This document shows, in pieces, positions 47,360-58,130 of a stretch of 64,000 nucleotides of DNA. This DNA comes from Cephalotrichum gorgonifer (lineage: Eukaryota; Ascomycota; Sordariomycetes; Microascales; Microascaceae), in NCBI GenBank assembly GCA_900312665.1, contig ONZQ02000006.1, positions 1-64,000 on the forward strand, written 5' to 3'. Position 1 is the stretch's first letter. Each line of letters opens with the position of its first letter. Made by a program: the position numbers and the translations under genes. A model generated the notes under the pieces. It had not been told where the DNA came from, did no database searches, and saw only the letters and a list, made by a program, of their open reading frames with translations.

Positions 47360-50022
47360 ATGTGGGTTCTTGATACCACTGGGGCTGCCTTTCAGGGTAC
47401 GCGGTCCAACTCTCTCAGTCCTCTCTCGGGCCCCAAATATAGCAGTTCGTTTGCATGCAGTCTGACGATAATTTTGTATCTTAGGCCGTCGACTCTGGCT
47501 CCGGCCAGGAAAGCAGTATCTCATCGGGCGGACATCTTCTGAGGGTGAGACTCCTATCAACAAGACGTGAACCCGAATCCTGATGCGTTCTCCCAGCCAG
47601 CCAGCTTGTGATAACCCACAAGACCATCTCGAGGAAACACCTTACAATAACAGTCGACCCCGTTCCGGAAAGACATGCCGTACGTGCTTCCGAGCCATTT
47701 CTTGTTTTCCGAGATGCCCCTTCCTAACCACCAGTGGGAGCAGCAAAGCCTCGCTAGTAGATCGCAGCTTACGATCGAGGATCTGAACACATCTAAGGGC
47801 ACATTCATCAATGGCCTTTCTATACAAGGCCAAAAGCATGTCGTGCCCTCGGAGAAAGCTGAATTTACCATGGGAAAGTGCCCAGATGTGTTCAGGTATG
47901 CCTGTCGTTTGGATCTGATCGATGCCCAAGCTAATCTACCTGGGCTTTTAGAATCACCTGGGTGCCTGTGGTACTCACCTACTCATTTACCAGTCGAGAA
48001 ATGAAGAATGACCCCCTAAATACCCTACGGGCCGACCTGGAACAACTCGATATCAAGTTCCTGACGGAATACAACGTCCGAGCTACTACCCATGTCGTAT
48101 CGAAAAAGCGAAACACCGCGAAGGGGCTCCAGGCCTTGATCAACGGCAAATACATCGTCTCTGGGTCATTCACAGACTCCATAATCGCCAGTGCCACGGT
48201 CCAGGAGGGAGACGCGTCTCCCCTCGAGCAGGACTTCGACGGAGCGTGGCCGAACGAACTCGACCACCTGCCTCCACGAGGGTCCGAGGCAACACAAAGC
48301 CCTGCCTCCGACTATGCACCTGATCCGGCACGACAGACCATCTTTACTGGATTTACATTCATATTTTACGACAAGGCCCAGTGGGATAACCTCCTGGCGC
48401 CGATAACAAACGGGCAGGGCAAGGCCTTGCTCTACGAGGTCGTCGCGCACGAAACCCAGGTTAATGACTTTGTCCGCTACGTGAAATCCGTTGCCGGAGA
48501 GAAAGGCCTTGGGTCTTTCAACGATGGCGGCGAGGGGAAAGGGGTAGTTGTTGTCAGATATCTTCCAGCTAAGGGCGATGATGTTAGCTGGTATGCGGAC
48601 TTTACCACCGCAGTCTCTCTCCAGCTGGACCATCGCACTATCGAACAGAAGGAGTTTCTGGAGGCTATTCTCGTCAAGGATGCTAAAATCCTTCGGCGGC
48701 CACTCCCGGTCGATGCGCGACCAGATGTCCCCACAGCGCAACGTTCTCCGGACGTGGATATGGCTGACTCTGCGGTGAGTGGGGCGGGCATCTCCCATGA
48801 ACCAAGCCAGTCAGGGTCTCAGAACCTCCTCCGAAGGACTCGAGTTCGACGTCCGGCAACGAAGAGGTTCAAGGGGTTCGATGACGATGATGACGACGTG
48901 GCGGTGGTACAAGAATCTACCGCTGCATCCGAACCAGTGATCGAAACAGTCCCTGAATGGTCCAAACAGGGTACAACCGAGGACGACGAAGGCCTCTTCG
49001 TCTCCCAAGGCTCAGCGATGGCAAGCCAAGACTCTCCGGATCGAGGCCAACGAGCTACGCGCAAACGGACGGAGCGGCCCATTCCCGATGAAGATGAGAT
49101 CATGGATGATATCGCGCCGGCGGCGGCAGCAGCGAAGAGGCGGAGGATAGCTCGGGGCGAGGACCCCATCCTCAGGGAACCAACTGTGGAACCCACTGAC
49201 CAAGAAGTCGATGCCAAACCTGCCGACAAGCCGAAGAAGATTAAGAAGGAGATAGACGTCTTAGAAGTGGCGAGGAAGACCCGTGAGGAAGTAGAAGCTA
49301 AGGCCCGCGCCGAGCAGGAAGATCTCGACAATCTTCCCGCTGACATCGATCTTGCCGAGATCAGGAGGCTTGCCATCGTCGAGGAGATGCCGTTACGGGT
49401 GCCGCCCGGGTCGAGGACCCGCGAGCAGGATATAGCGGATGGGCGGTGGGACCCTCGGTGGAATGGCCGGAAAAATTTCAAGCGGTTTAGGCAGAGGGGT
49501 GAAGTCACAGGGCGGCCTCACAATCGCGTAATCGTGCCGCTCACGCAGGTTAAGGCCAAGGAGTTTGGGATAGGGGATGACTACTGGCTCGAGGACGAGG
49601 AGGTACCAAGAAGGGAGAGCCAGCTGTCACTAAGCCAAGCGTCCCGCGCGAGCGACAGCCGTGTACGCCAGGTCCAGGCACCGCCTCGTACGACACAGAG
49701 CCAGCTCGGGAGGCAAGCCTCCCGACGGACGGTGTCGGATGATAGCGAGGACGAGGATGAGACTGCACCCATCTCCCTCGGCATCTCGGAGTTGGGGCAG
49801 GCTTCATTAAGAACGCGGTCGTCGAGGACGTCTCAGAGGACCGGAGATGCACAGATGGGTTCTGCTCCTACGAGAACGTCTACACAGAAGAGGACGGCGA
49901 CGCAGGCGTCGGCGGAGCCACCGGCAAAGAGGGTCAGGCAGACCATGAGGGCGGCTGTGGCGGCGGCGGAGAGCGAGGATAGCGACGAGGAAGTGGGGTT
50001 CAGATTTGGGAGGAGAAAGTGA
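47360..50022 (+). CDS. NBS1: Nibrin / Nbs1 homologue of the MRN DNA-repair complex
   Basis: The model has five exons, 47,360-47,396, 47,485-47,544, 47,597-47,679, 47,735-47,895 and 47,952-50,022, summing to 2,412 bp (803 residues). The first four small exons rebuild an FHA domain. It starts MWVLDTTG and contains GRT (27-29) and SRKH (44-47), the phosphopeptide-binding residues, with further blocks LTIEDL and GTFING. Exon 5 continues with the tandem BRCT region (about 115-330: VPVVLTYSF, LTEYNVRATTHVV). A long acidic, Ser-rich linker follows, then NFKRF (622-626), matching the Mre11-binding motif of Nbs1. At the very C-terminus there is an acidic patch followed by EEVGFRFGRRK, like the Tel1/ATM-binding motif. 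The protein would act in the nucleus with Mre11-Rad50 in double-strand-break repair and checkpoint signalling. A single-frame prediction would miss the FHA exons. Confidence 0.94.
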
Positions 50023-50182
50023 ACAGTCCTATCTCCTGTGTGGTGAAGAGAGCCCGTAAGGTCTATAATGAATCTAATGGTTTCCAATGGGTATCACTCG
50101 GGACGTTTTCGAGTCCCATGCTTGTACATTTACACATGCCCCGCTTAGCCATGCGCCATATCCGTGTGGGACAGCTACACTC

Positions 50183-51289
50183 CTAGTCCATCTCCTCCAT
50201 CTTGTTCTTCTCCCCTTCCTCGACGTAAACCCCCACCAAACAAGCCTGCAGCATCCCTTCGTAGTTAACCCAAGGATGTACCTCGCCGAAAAGCTTGGTC
50301 CCGTCCTTCCCCGCCCCCCTCATCAACTCCGGCACCCCGCCAGGATGATAATCCGCGTAGGGCGAGACGTTGTAGACCCTCCCTCCCAACACCATCCACG
50401 CATCCGTCCCCTTGCGCCCATGTTGGCGCTTCAGCATTGAGGGCGTCACGCGTAGGTATGGAGTCGAGGGGGGTAGGTTGCGCAAGTCGGAGGTGGGTCC
50501 GGATATGGAGGCCCAGTCGAGGGGCGAGTGGCCGGGCGAGAGGATGACCTTGCGGCTCGGTTTGGCGGGTTTCACGGAGTGCGTTGGCGGAGGGGCGAGG
50601 GAGCTAGAAGAGCCCGACGGACGGCCCCTGTCGGGGAGGGGACTCGGCCTGGGGCCCGTAGGGGGGAATAGGGACGGTAGGCGGTTCGGGGTTGGGGAGA
50701 GGCCGCTGTTCCCGGCGCGTTGGGGAGAGTTCGCGGCGGGGAAGGAGGGGACGGGCGGGAGGAGAGTCGGGGCGGATGGCGGGGGAAGGGCGAAGTCCGG
50801 GACTGGTGGCCGCGGGGGTTGTGAGGGGCGGGCTTTCGGCGTCGTTTGCTCGGCATCGTCCTTCTTCTCCGTGCTCGGGGTCCGAGCTAGAGGCGGCGGG
50901 GGCATTAAAGAGCGATCCCTTGCCGCCACGTCGTTGGTTGGTTCGGCGTCGACCTTCTGCGATGTGGTCGGGGGGCGAACTAGAGGCGGCGGGGGCATCA
51001 AAGCGCGATCGTTCGCCGCCTTGTCGTCTGCCCGTATGTCGGGCGTAGACAGATGGATTGCGGGGACATCTTCCTGCCCTTGCGCGCCGTCACTACGAGC
51101 TGGGGCTGCGGCGCCTATGGCCTCACCATCTCCGTCGGTGTGTTTGTCATCTCCCCGCGCGGGTTTAGGCTTGTCGATGGCGGATCGCGGTGCGCGGAAT
51201 CCGAGTAGGAAATGCGCGAGCCATGGTGGCGGGCGGACGAGGACCCAGAGGACGGAGGCGACGATTAGGGAGATGCCTATGACCGCCAT
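50183..51289 (-). CDS. Cytochrome b5-like heme-binding protein with N-terminal membrane anchor (Irc21-like)
   Basis: A single-exon frame of 368 residues. An N-terminal hydrophobic helix (about 3-18) is followed by a proline-rich, disordered linker of about 240 residues that includes two imperfect copies of a DR(A/S)LMPPPPL unit. The C-terminal cytochrome b5 fold contains AWMVLGGRVYNVSPYADYHPGG, with heme-ligand His315 in HPGG and the second ligand probably His338 in GEVHPWVNY. The short distance between them and the GEVHPWVN ending fit the Irc21/NCB5OR-type b5 domain. It probably sits on an ER or nuclear-envelope membrane and carries electrons, but its partner reductase is not here. It converges tail to tail with NBS1, 160 bp apart. 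Confidence 0.93.
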   Translation of the reverse strand: MAVIGISLIVASVLWVLVRPPPWLAHFLLGFRAPRSAIDKPKPARGDDKHTDGDGEAIGAAAPARSDGAQGQEDVPAIHLSTPDIRADDKAANDRALMPPPPLVRPPTTSQKVDAEPTNDVAARDRSLMPPPPLARTPSTEKKDDAEQTTPKARPSQPPRPPVPDFALPPPSAPTLLPPVPSFPAANSPQRAGNSGLSPTPNRLPSLFPPTGPRPSPLPDRGRPSGSSSSLAPPPTHSVKPAKPSRKVILSPGHSPLDWASISGPTSDLRNLPPSTPYLRVTPSMLKRQHGRKGTDAWMVLGGRVYNVSPYADYHPGGVPELMRGAGKDGTKLFGEVHPWVNYEGMLQACLVGVYVEEGEKNKMEEMD

Positions 51290-52993
51290 CGTGGGGTTCG
51301 GCGGTTGTGTTCGGAGGGGTTGCTGAGCGGTTGTGTGTGTGGTGAGTGTTCAAGGTTGCAGATTCAGGCGCTTGTGGACAGTGGGGCGCTCGATCTGACT
51401 TGTGGAGTCCATGTAGCCAGGGTCCAAGTAGGAGAGCCATTGAGATCCCGACAACTCAAGTACGCTGTAATTAATACGAGAGCCCCGCCAAACGATTAGA
51501 CCTTGCCAGAAGACCAGCAGTGGTAATTTTCTTGCCATGATATTTATGCCGCAAAACCCCCCCCCCCCCTTCCCAAAAAAAAGTTTTATATACCTTTTCG
51601 GCGCCTAGTTTAGCTCTCTTAAGCTGCTTCTTAAGGGAACCGGCACCTTCGCATTCATTCTCTTCGCTATCTAGCGCTGCGAGATGTTACATACCCATAC
51701 AAACGCATAACACGAAGATACCTGGATAGCCCCATCACTCCTCGCCGTTTCGAGGCGGAGTATTTAACTCATTAGCCGTTCAGTTGATCCAGGATATCGA
51801 TCCACCACCGGGGCAGTAACGGCTAGCGGCTGTAATGGCGCATGCCGCTCCGCAGTTGGCCAACCCTTGATTCCCGCCTCTCAGAGAAAACATCCCCGGC
51901 CAGTCTGCTCGTACAAGTCGTCCTGGTAATATTAAAACCGGGGCCAAGCCGCTGGGGAATCCACAGAGGGCTAGCTGTCTCCTTGGATCCGGCTGCTAAT
52001 TCTGGTAGTACTTGTATGACGAGAGCCCGTGTGCAGCGGGAGATATGCAGCGCTATGCATCGAACGCATGAACAAAACAACGGCCGGAAATGACGTTTCG
52101 ACGCTAAATATGGCCGGAGCTGTTTATATTTGACTCTGTTAAGGTGTGGAGGGGCTCCTCTCTCCTGCCTATATGCAGGTGGTTTCTCGAGACCACGAAA
52201 CAAAACACCAGACGCGGTCGACTGACTTGTTAAAACTTGGGAGTGCATCTGACACTATACGGTCGATACACTTTCTACCTCGTCGTTTTGTGATAATTGA
52301 CTTTCAATGGTGCTCTACTGAGCACAGCTGCCGATCGAGGGAAATTTGGGCCAAGATTACCCCTTCGAAATTCGAAATGCCACTTCCCCACCAGTAAAAG
52401 TGGCAAGAGAGCAGGTGACGTTCAGGTGAATGACAGCAGCAATGCGACCGCTGAACACTCGGTCACCAGCGCCAAACCTCCGTCCCCCAGCAACGACCAC
52501 ATGGGATCCCCTTTCGACCTCAATATCACCGCTCTCGGGAAAGCTCTCACGATCTCCTTCGCCGTCGTCGAGAACGTCCGCATCGCCTCGGACGCCGTTA
52601 ACCAGTACATGTAATTTATCCGCTACCTGCAAGCCCCGCCGAGTTTCCGCAGTCGCCGCCCACAGCGGCCAGTCCCGACGCGCCATCACCCCATCGTCGT
52701 CTACTTGTACGAGTACCACCCGATCGCAACGTTGTCCCGTGACGGCCACAGCAACAATCTCAACCTCGTCCACCAGGCGATCCACTTTGTCTGAGACAGC
52801 TACATCACCCAACAAGCCGAACCGTTTATCTCGAGGTCCTTCCACTACTCGCCCGGTAGCGACCTCTACAACGAATAATACTCCCTCGGGAGCTGCGAAA
52901 CGCTCGTCGCTATACCGCGCGCCTCTCCTCAACCGTGACAACAATGCACGCGGCGGTGGCATGACACGCTCAACCAAGATATTTACCGCAACA
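51290..52993. other. Intergenic region with ambiguous overlapping frames
   Basis: About 1.7 kb. A run of twelve or so C residues occurs near 51,557. From 52,430 the frame of the downstream gene is already open, while another plus frame (ending at 52,614) and a long minus frame (52,357-53,364) overlap it. The true 5' end of the next gene is therefore uncertain. GTAC-type motifs occur at about 52,008 and 52,700. Confidence 0.45.
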
Positions 52994-54994
52994 ATGGCCC
53001 CCGACAAGGGGCCCAATGCCAACGCGCGACAACCCCCGCTCGCGCCCTCCCTTGCCAAGGGCGTGATGGGCCGCACGACGACGACGCCCCTAACTCCCAA
53101 GATTGCCTCGACGACGGTGCAGCCGAGAATAGCCCAGCCGACGGCGACAACGCCTCTCCCTGCGAGGAGGACACAACAGGGAGGTGGGCTGGCAAGGGAA
53201 GAATACGCATCGCCAGTGTCGTCCTTTCTGGGCAACAATAATATTACGCCCAGATCGGGGAGTCGCCAGAGCCGCGTGGAGAGTACCCACAGCACGCCAT
53301 GCGGGACACCAGATCCTGATAGAGGAGATGGGAGGATCGGGTTAGGGCTTTCCGGACTAGACAACGACTCCGCAAGAAAACCCGGGCCGTTTAGTCCTGC
53401 GGGCGAGGCCAGTAAGGATACACAAGCGTCGGCCGATTCGAAGTTCTTCTATGCTAGCGACGCGAAGGGTAACCAGCCAAGGCCGCCTCCAGCACCTCAA
53501 CCGCGCCCGGGCAGTACCTTCTTCTACGCAAATAGGGCTCCTGTCGAAAACAAGCCGAATCCACATGCTCCAGGTGCTAGCACGGCCTCGTCGTCGCTAA
53601 CACCCACCCTGGGCAACGCAACAGAGAACCGGTCCAGCAAGTTCTTCTATGCTAACGGCATCCCGGGCTTGGGGCCTCCGCAACCCCAATCCGGGCCTTC
53701 TAGACCATCTTCAGTCGTCTCGACGGCATCTAGGATGACCACCGGGAGGTTGAATCCTGGGGGCCAGCCTTCTTCGATCCCACATCTTCAGCGGCCTGCG
53801 TCCCCTGTCAAAATGGCATCACATCCAACGTTGTCCAACCACTGGAGTGGCGGCGCGCAACCCGTACCAAACTCATCTCGATTGCCGAATGCATTGGCTC
53901 AGTCGGCCCTGTCGCCTACCATAACCGCCAAGCGGAAAGTCAGTATCGAGAGCGCACCCCCGAAAAGCCACTCCCGTTCTGGGAGTTTGTCCAACCCAGC
54001 TGTGGACTCTCCGCCCCTGTCAAGAGGAGTAACCTCGATCCCATCCTCCGAAGTATCAACGCCATGCAGTATCTCGAGCCCTACGATGGCACTCCCCTCG
54101 CCTCTCCAGCCCGTCGAGGAACGGGTAGCCGAGGCCGAGTCGAAGTCGAACTCCGAAGCACCAACGTACAGCGAACTTCACAGCCCCACGAAGACGAGCC
54201 ATCCGAAGGACCAGCTTAGCGAACTGATTGCCAACGCCCGGCGCGATCGTAAGGTCCAGGATCTTGAAATCACAAACGCATCCCTCACGGCTATTAACCG
54301 GTCCCTTGAACGGCGGCTACGCAAGCAGGCGATGGAACTCCGCAGCTACCGCCGGCTATCCCGGGCGGGAAGGTTATCGATCGGCTCCACGACCTCGAAC
54401 GCCCTACCCCGAGATTCCTTCGCCAGCGCCACCGGTACGGAAGGTTCCGACCTCTCGGATCTAAGCGAGGAGGAACAGGTATCAGACGAGGAATCTGAGC
54501 TCTCAGGGACGGACTCTGACAGTCTTCCCCCCGAGGTTCGCGCCGCCCGCGAGGCACGACAAAAACAGCGGGACGAGCGGAGATTAGAACTCGACCTGAC
54601 CAAACACCGCGAGCTACTCGTCGACAGCCAAAAGATCAACCAGAGCTTGAAGAGGTGCCTTAGCTGGACGGAGGAACTGATTAACGAAGGGCGCAAGGCG
54701 CTCGAGTATCGGGTTCGGGTCAGCGATATCAAGTTCGGGGGCAAGGTTCTGGCTCCAGAAGACGATGACGACGACGGGGTCGTAGATAGCGACCGTGGGG
54801 ACGACACGATACGGGACCTGGATCTTGTCCTGGACGAGCATGAACCTCCGTTGGGAAAGGAACCCCAAGATTGTAGCAGTGGGGACGATAGGGCACAAGG
54901 GATGCCGTTTGTCCCGGATGAGCGTGAGGTTCCGCGGGCGAAGGCGGCCCAGGATCGGGATAGCGGGGTTGAGTTCCCACCTGAGGGTGGGTAA
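52994..54994 (+). CDS. Disordered coiled-coil protein with three FFYA motifs
   Basis: The start was chosen at 52,994 (context ACAATGG, then MAPDKGPNAN); it is 666 residues from there. The frame stays open to an ATG at 52,430, which would add 188 Ser/Thr-rich residues with poor codon bias. Residues 1-400 are Pro/Ser-rich. They carry three copies of a short aromatic motif, SKFFYAS (about 149), TFFYAN (about 175) and SKFFYAN (about 215), spaced 25-41 residues apart. Two charged helical stretches, probably coiled coils, follow at about 408-457 (RKVQDLEITNASLTAINRSL) and about 514-586 (RQKQRDERRLELDLTKHREL). The tail is acidic. I recall FFYA-type repeats from uncharacterised ascomycete proteins but know no function. 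It may be a scaffold with short linear motifs. Confidence 0.72.
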   Translation: MAPDKGPNANARQPPLAPSLAKGVMGRTTTTPLTPKIASTTVQPRIAQPTATTPLPARRTQQGGGLAREEYASPVSSFLGNNNITPRSGSRQSRVESTHSTPCGTPDPDRGDGRIGLGLSGLDNDSARKPGPFSPAGEASKDTQASADSKFFYASDAKGNQPRPPPAPQPRPGSTFFYANRAPVENKPNPHAPGASTASSSLTPTLGNATENRSSKFFYANGIPGLGPPQPQSGPSRPSSVVSTASRMTTGRLNPGGQPSSIPHLQRPASPVKMASHPTLSNHWSGGAQPVPNSSRLPNALAQSALSPTITAKRKVSIESAPPKSHSRSGSLSNPAVDSPPLSRGVTSIPSSEVSTPCSISSPTMALPSPLQPVEERVAEAESKSNSEAPTYSELHSPTKTSHPKDQLSELIANARRDRKVQDLEITNASLTAINRSLERRLRKQAMELRSYRRLSRAGRLSIGSTTSNALPRDSFASATGTEGSDLSDLSEEEQVSDEESELSGTDSDSLPPEVRAAREARQKQRDERRLELDLTKHRELLVDSQKINQSLKRCLSWTEELINEGRKALEYRVRVSDIKFGGKVLAPEDDDDDGVVDSDRGDDTIRDLDLVLDEHEPPLGKEPQDCSSGDDRAQGMPFVPDEREVPRAKAAQDRDSGVEFPPEGG

Positions 54995-56639
54995 CTAGCT
55001 GCCCACACACACGGCCTGCACAGCGTTGGCGAAACTCCTTTGACGTCGAGATTGTCCTGCCCTCTGCCGGACAGGAGGGCCATTTGGCGTCGACATCACC
55101 ACTCTTACACAGTTTGACGACCTCTTCTATGTTCTTGTATATCACATCACATATCTCCTTTGTCACATCTCATCTAGCCCTCAATTGGCATCGGGCTACC
55201 GCGTTCGGGGAACGGGTTAAGCAACAATGCATATTTGCTGGCCTTGATTTTTCCTCGCCTTTTGGCTTCATAACCAACATACCCTCGTTTTTTTTCTTCT
55301 GCTTTTCTTCCTCTCATTCGCCCCTATGCTAGGGGGCAGAAGTTTTTCTTTTGTGGCTGCGGCTGGCCTTTGTACCAACAGATACCCCATGTTTATTTTT
55401 CGAACAAGGAAGAGGCCAGGGAGGCCGGGAAAGGGAAAGGGAGAGGAGGAGCTATTATCTACACGGAGCGTCTTGTGCGGGGATATCATAGGTTATAATC
55501 TAGAGAGAGGATTAGATATACTCTGGCGACGTTATCAAAAAGCATTCCGCTATTACTATATTACGAGTACTATACTTGTACCTCTTCGTATCTGGGAGAT
55601 GCCTCTCAGTAAGGCCGGATTAGTTACATGTACTGAGTACCCTGGAAACTGGGATACGAATGTTTGCTCTTGTGGTGTCCATACTGGGTTATTAGGATCG
55701 CCGGGCTACTCGCATGGTGCGTTGAGACCAGGATATGAGCACAGAGTACTTCGTACTCCCAAATGCTGTTGCTGTCCCCCACCCAACTGCATCAGCGGCA
55801 CTTGTTGGCTTATCCAATAGAAAGCGTTCCGAGAGTAGGAGGTTTGCCAATAGGAAAGCGAGATGGGAGCAGGCGGCCAGTCCCTGCAGCGGCCCGATGT
55901 AGCTTGTATCAATATATTAAGTACTTGTACGAGTACCTCGATTATTGCCCCGCCATGAATGCAACCAATTTCGACTGTGGGGGGTTCCGACGTCACCACG
56001 ATTGCGCTCCTCGTCAAGATGTCTCTGTGATCATCGAGTATTAGTACTAAATTACTCTCTTGACCGATTACCATATTGACATCCAACCGCTCTCGTTTTG
56101 CCTTTCGGCTTCCAGCCTGAGAAGTAGCCTTGCTCTTGGGTGACGGAAAAAGTCATAGAGGGGCTCGTATTCGCCACACCTCGCCTCTCTCGTGCTCGTA
56201 GACTGAGAGGTCACTGGCGAGTTCTCGTAGGACAATGGACCAGGTACTACTTACTGCGTTAACCCCTCACCGACTCTTTCTTCAACCAAGACCAATACAG
56301 GTACTCGTCCGAACACGAAGACGGCCGCTGTCAGGGGCGCTTGTTCAGGGGTGCGATGTCACAAACACCAGCGCTAAGTATCACAGGTACGCGTAGACTA
56401 GGTAGGGGCTGAGGCTGCTAGTGTGGTGGTCCAGTGTTCAGGAACTACATGTAATAGACTCGCCCCTCCTTTCAGCTCCTCCAACGAGTATGTACAGAAG
56501 TATCATCGCCATAAACCTCCATCTCCCAAAGTCCAAGTCTATGTACTCGTAGACTACATTATTTTCTCTCCATCCAATTCCTCCCCAATCTCACTCAGTC
56601 CACAACCTCACCCCCCTACACCCTTCATCTTCGGTCGCA
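54995..56639. other. Intergenic region with GTAC-type near-palindromes
   Basis: About 1.6 kb without a recognisable gene. It includes ACGAGTACTATACTTGTAC (about 55,562-55,580) and GTACTTGTACGAGTACC (about 55,921-55,937), the densest examples of the recurrent motif in the window. The stretch before 56,640 is pyrimidine-rich, as usual for fungal promoters. Confidence 0.5.
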
Positions 56640-57607
56640 ATGTCCAACGTATACCTCATCTGGGGCGGCGAAGGCTGGGTAGCCGGCCACCTCTCCGCCC
56701 TCCTCAAGTCCCAGGGCAAGGAGGTCCACAGCACCACCATCCGCATGGAGAACCGCGAGGCCGTCCTCGCCGAGATCGACCGCGTCAAGCCCACGCACGT
56801 CCTCAACGCCGCCGGCGTCACGGGCCGCCCCAACGTCGACTGGTGCGAGGACAACAAGGAGGCCACCATCCGCAGCAACGTCATCGGTACCCTGAACCTC
56901 GCCGACTGCTGCTTCCAGAAGGGCGTCCACTGCACCGTCTTCGCGACCGGGTGCATCTACCAGTACGACGAGGAGCACCCCATTGGCGGGAAGGGCTTCG
57001 TCGAGACGGACAAGGCGAACTTCGCCGGGAGCTTCTACTCGGAGACCAAGGCCCACGTTGAGGAGGTTCGTGAACAAACCCACCCCCCTTTCCCCCTCCC
57101 CTGATATCTACTACCCAACTCGTCGGTCTCCCCGTAAACTAACACCTCGGCTCGTAGATCCTCAAGTACTACAACAACACTCTCATCCTCCGCCTCCGCA
57201 TGCCCGTCTCGGACGACCTCCACTCCCGCAACTTCGTCACGAAGATCACAAAGTACGAGCGCGTGGTCGACATCCCCAACTCCAACACCATCCTCACCGA
57301 CCTCCTCCCCGCCTCCATCCTACTCGCCGACCACGGCGACACGGGCGTCTACAACTTCACCAACCCCGGCGCCATCTCGCACAACGAGGTCCTCACCCTC
57401 TTCCGCGACATCGTGCGCCCGTCTTTCACCTGGAAGAACTTCTCGCTGGAGGAGCAGAGCAAGGTCATCAAGGCCGGGAGGAGCAACTGCTGCCTCGACA
57501 CGACGAAGCTGACCGAGAAGCTGAAGGGGTACGGGTATGAGATCCCCGAGGTGCACGAGGCGTACAGGAAGTGCTTCGAGCGGATGAAGGCAAACGGGGT
57601 CAACTAG
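56640..57607 (+). CDS. UDP-4-keto-6-deoxyglucose 3,5-epimerase/4-reductase (UDP-rhamnose synthesis)
   Basis: The model has exon 1 at 56,640-57,065 and exon 2 at 57,158-57,607, with a 92-bp intron (donor GTTCGT, acceptor CTCGTAG). The product is 291 residues. It is a short-chain dehydrogenase-type fold with a nucleotide-binding glycine pattern (WGGEGWVAG, 8-16), the strongly conserved NAAGVTGRPNVDWCE (56-70), TGCIYQYDEEHP (103-114) and catalytic YxxxK at Tyr133 and Lys137. Exon 2 carries LRMPVSDD, NFVTKIT, VVDIPNSNTIL, TNPGAISHNE and SFTWKNF. This is the signature set of the plant NRS/ER enzyme and its fungal homologues, which turn UDP-4-keto-6-deoxyglucose into UDP-L-rhamnose using NADPH. The preceding 4,6-dehydratase is not in the window. 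It is cytosolic. Codon use is very C-rich, as in highly expressed genes. Confidence 0.94.
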
Positions 57608-58130
57608 GCTCTTACTTTTTGTATCTGGACGGATGGGGAGAAATCCCAGGCGGGGCGGCTTGTTCATGCAAATGGGGGACGTAAGTGGGAGGATGGTGGT
57701 CCGGCGATTTTGCCGTTTACCACAGCCTCAATTATAGACAGACAAAAGCCCGTAGGGCACAGGCAGAATGAATGAAATGAGGTATATTTCAAGCATGGCA
57801 ACTCGTCTTAGGATGCCCTGTCCGTCTCGAGCTCATGTCCACTTCTCGCACCCCGACAAATGCATAATACTACGGTGGCCAGAGTCGTGAAGCACAGCAA
57901 GCATGGAAGAGTAGATGTGGATAATGAGGTGCAATGTGGCTTCACGAGCATTGTGGGGCAGAGGGAGAATTGAGTAAGGGGTGATTATTAAGGAGTATCT
58001 TTCGCCGCGTGGATATCTTCGCTACTCCCGTCCCCCAAAACAATCTTCACTAATCAGTTCTATGCCTCTCATGTCTTCACATGGTCTACAGCGACGAAAA
58101 CAATAGGCTTGGGCCGAGACCCTGGGCAGC
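57608..58130. other. Convergent 3' region
   Basis: About 0.5 kb between the stop codons of the epimerase/reductase and the DnaJ gene. It should contain both 3' UTRs. No gene was recognised. Confidence 0.5.

Noticed and set aside
50412..51326. Plus-strand open frame of about 300 codons opposite the cytochrome b5-like gene
   Set aside because: Gly/Arg-rich shadow with no motif; the minus strand has the heme-binding HPGG.
52357..53364. Minus-strand open frame of about 335 codons
   Set aside because: Overlaps the FFYA-repeat gene and has no recognisable motif. It was kept only as part of the 5'-end ambiguity.
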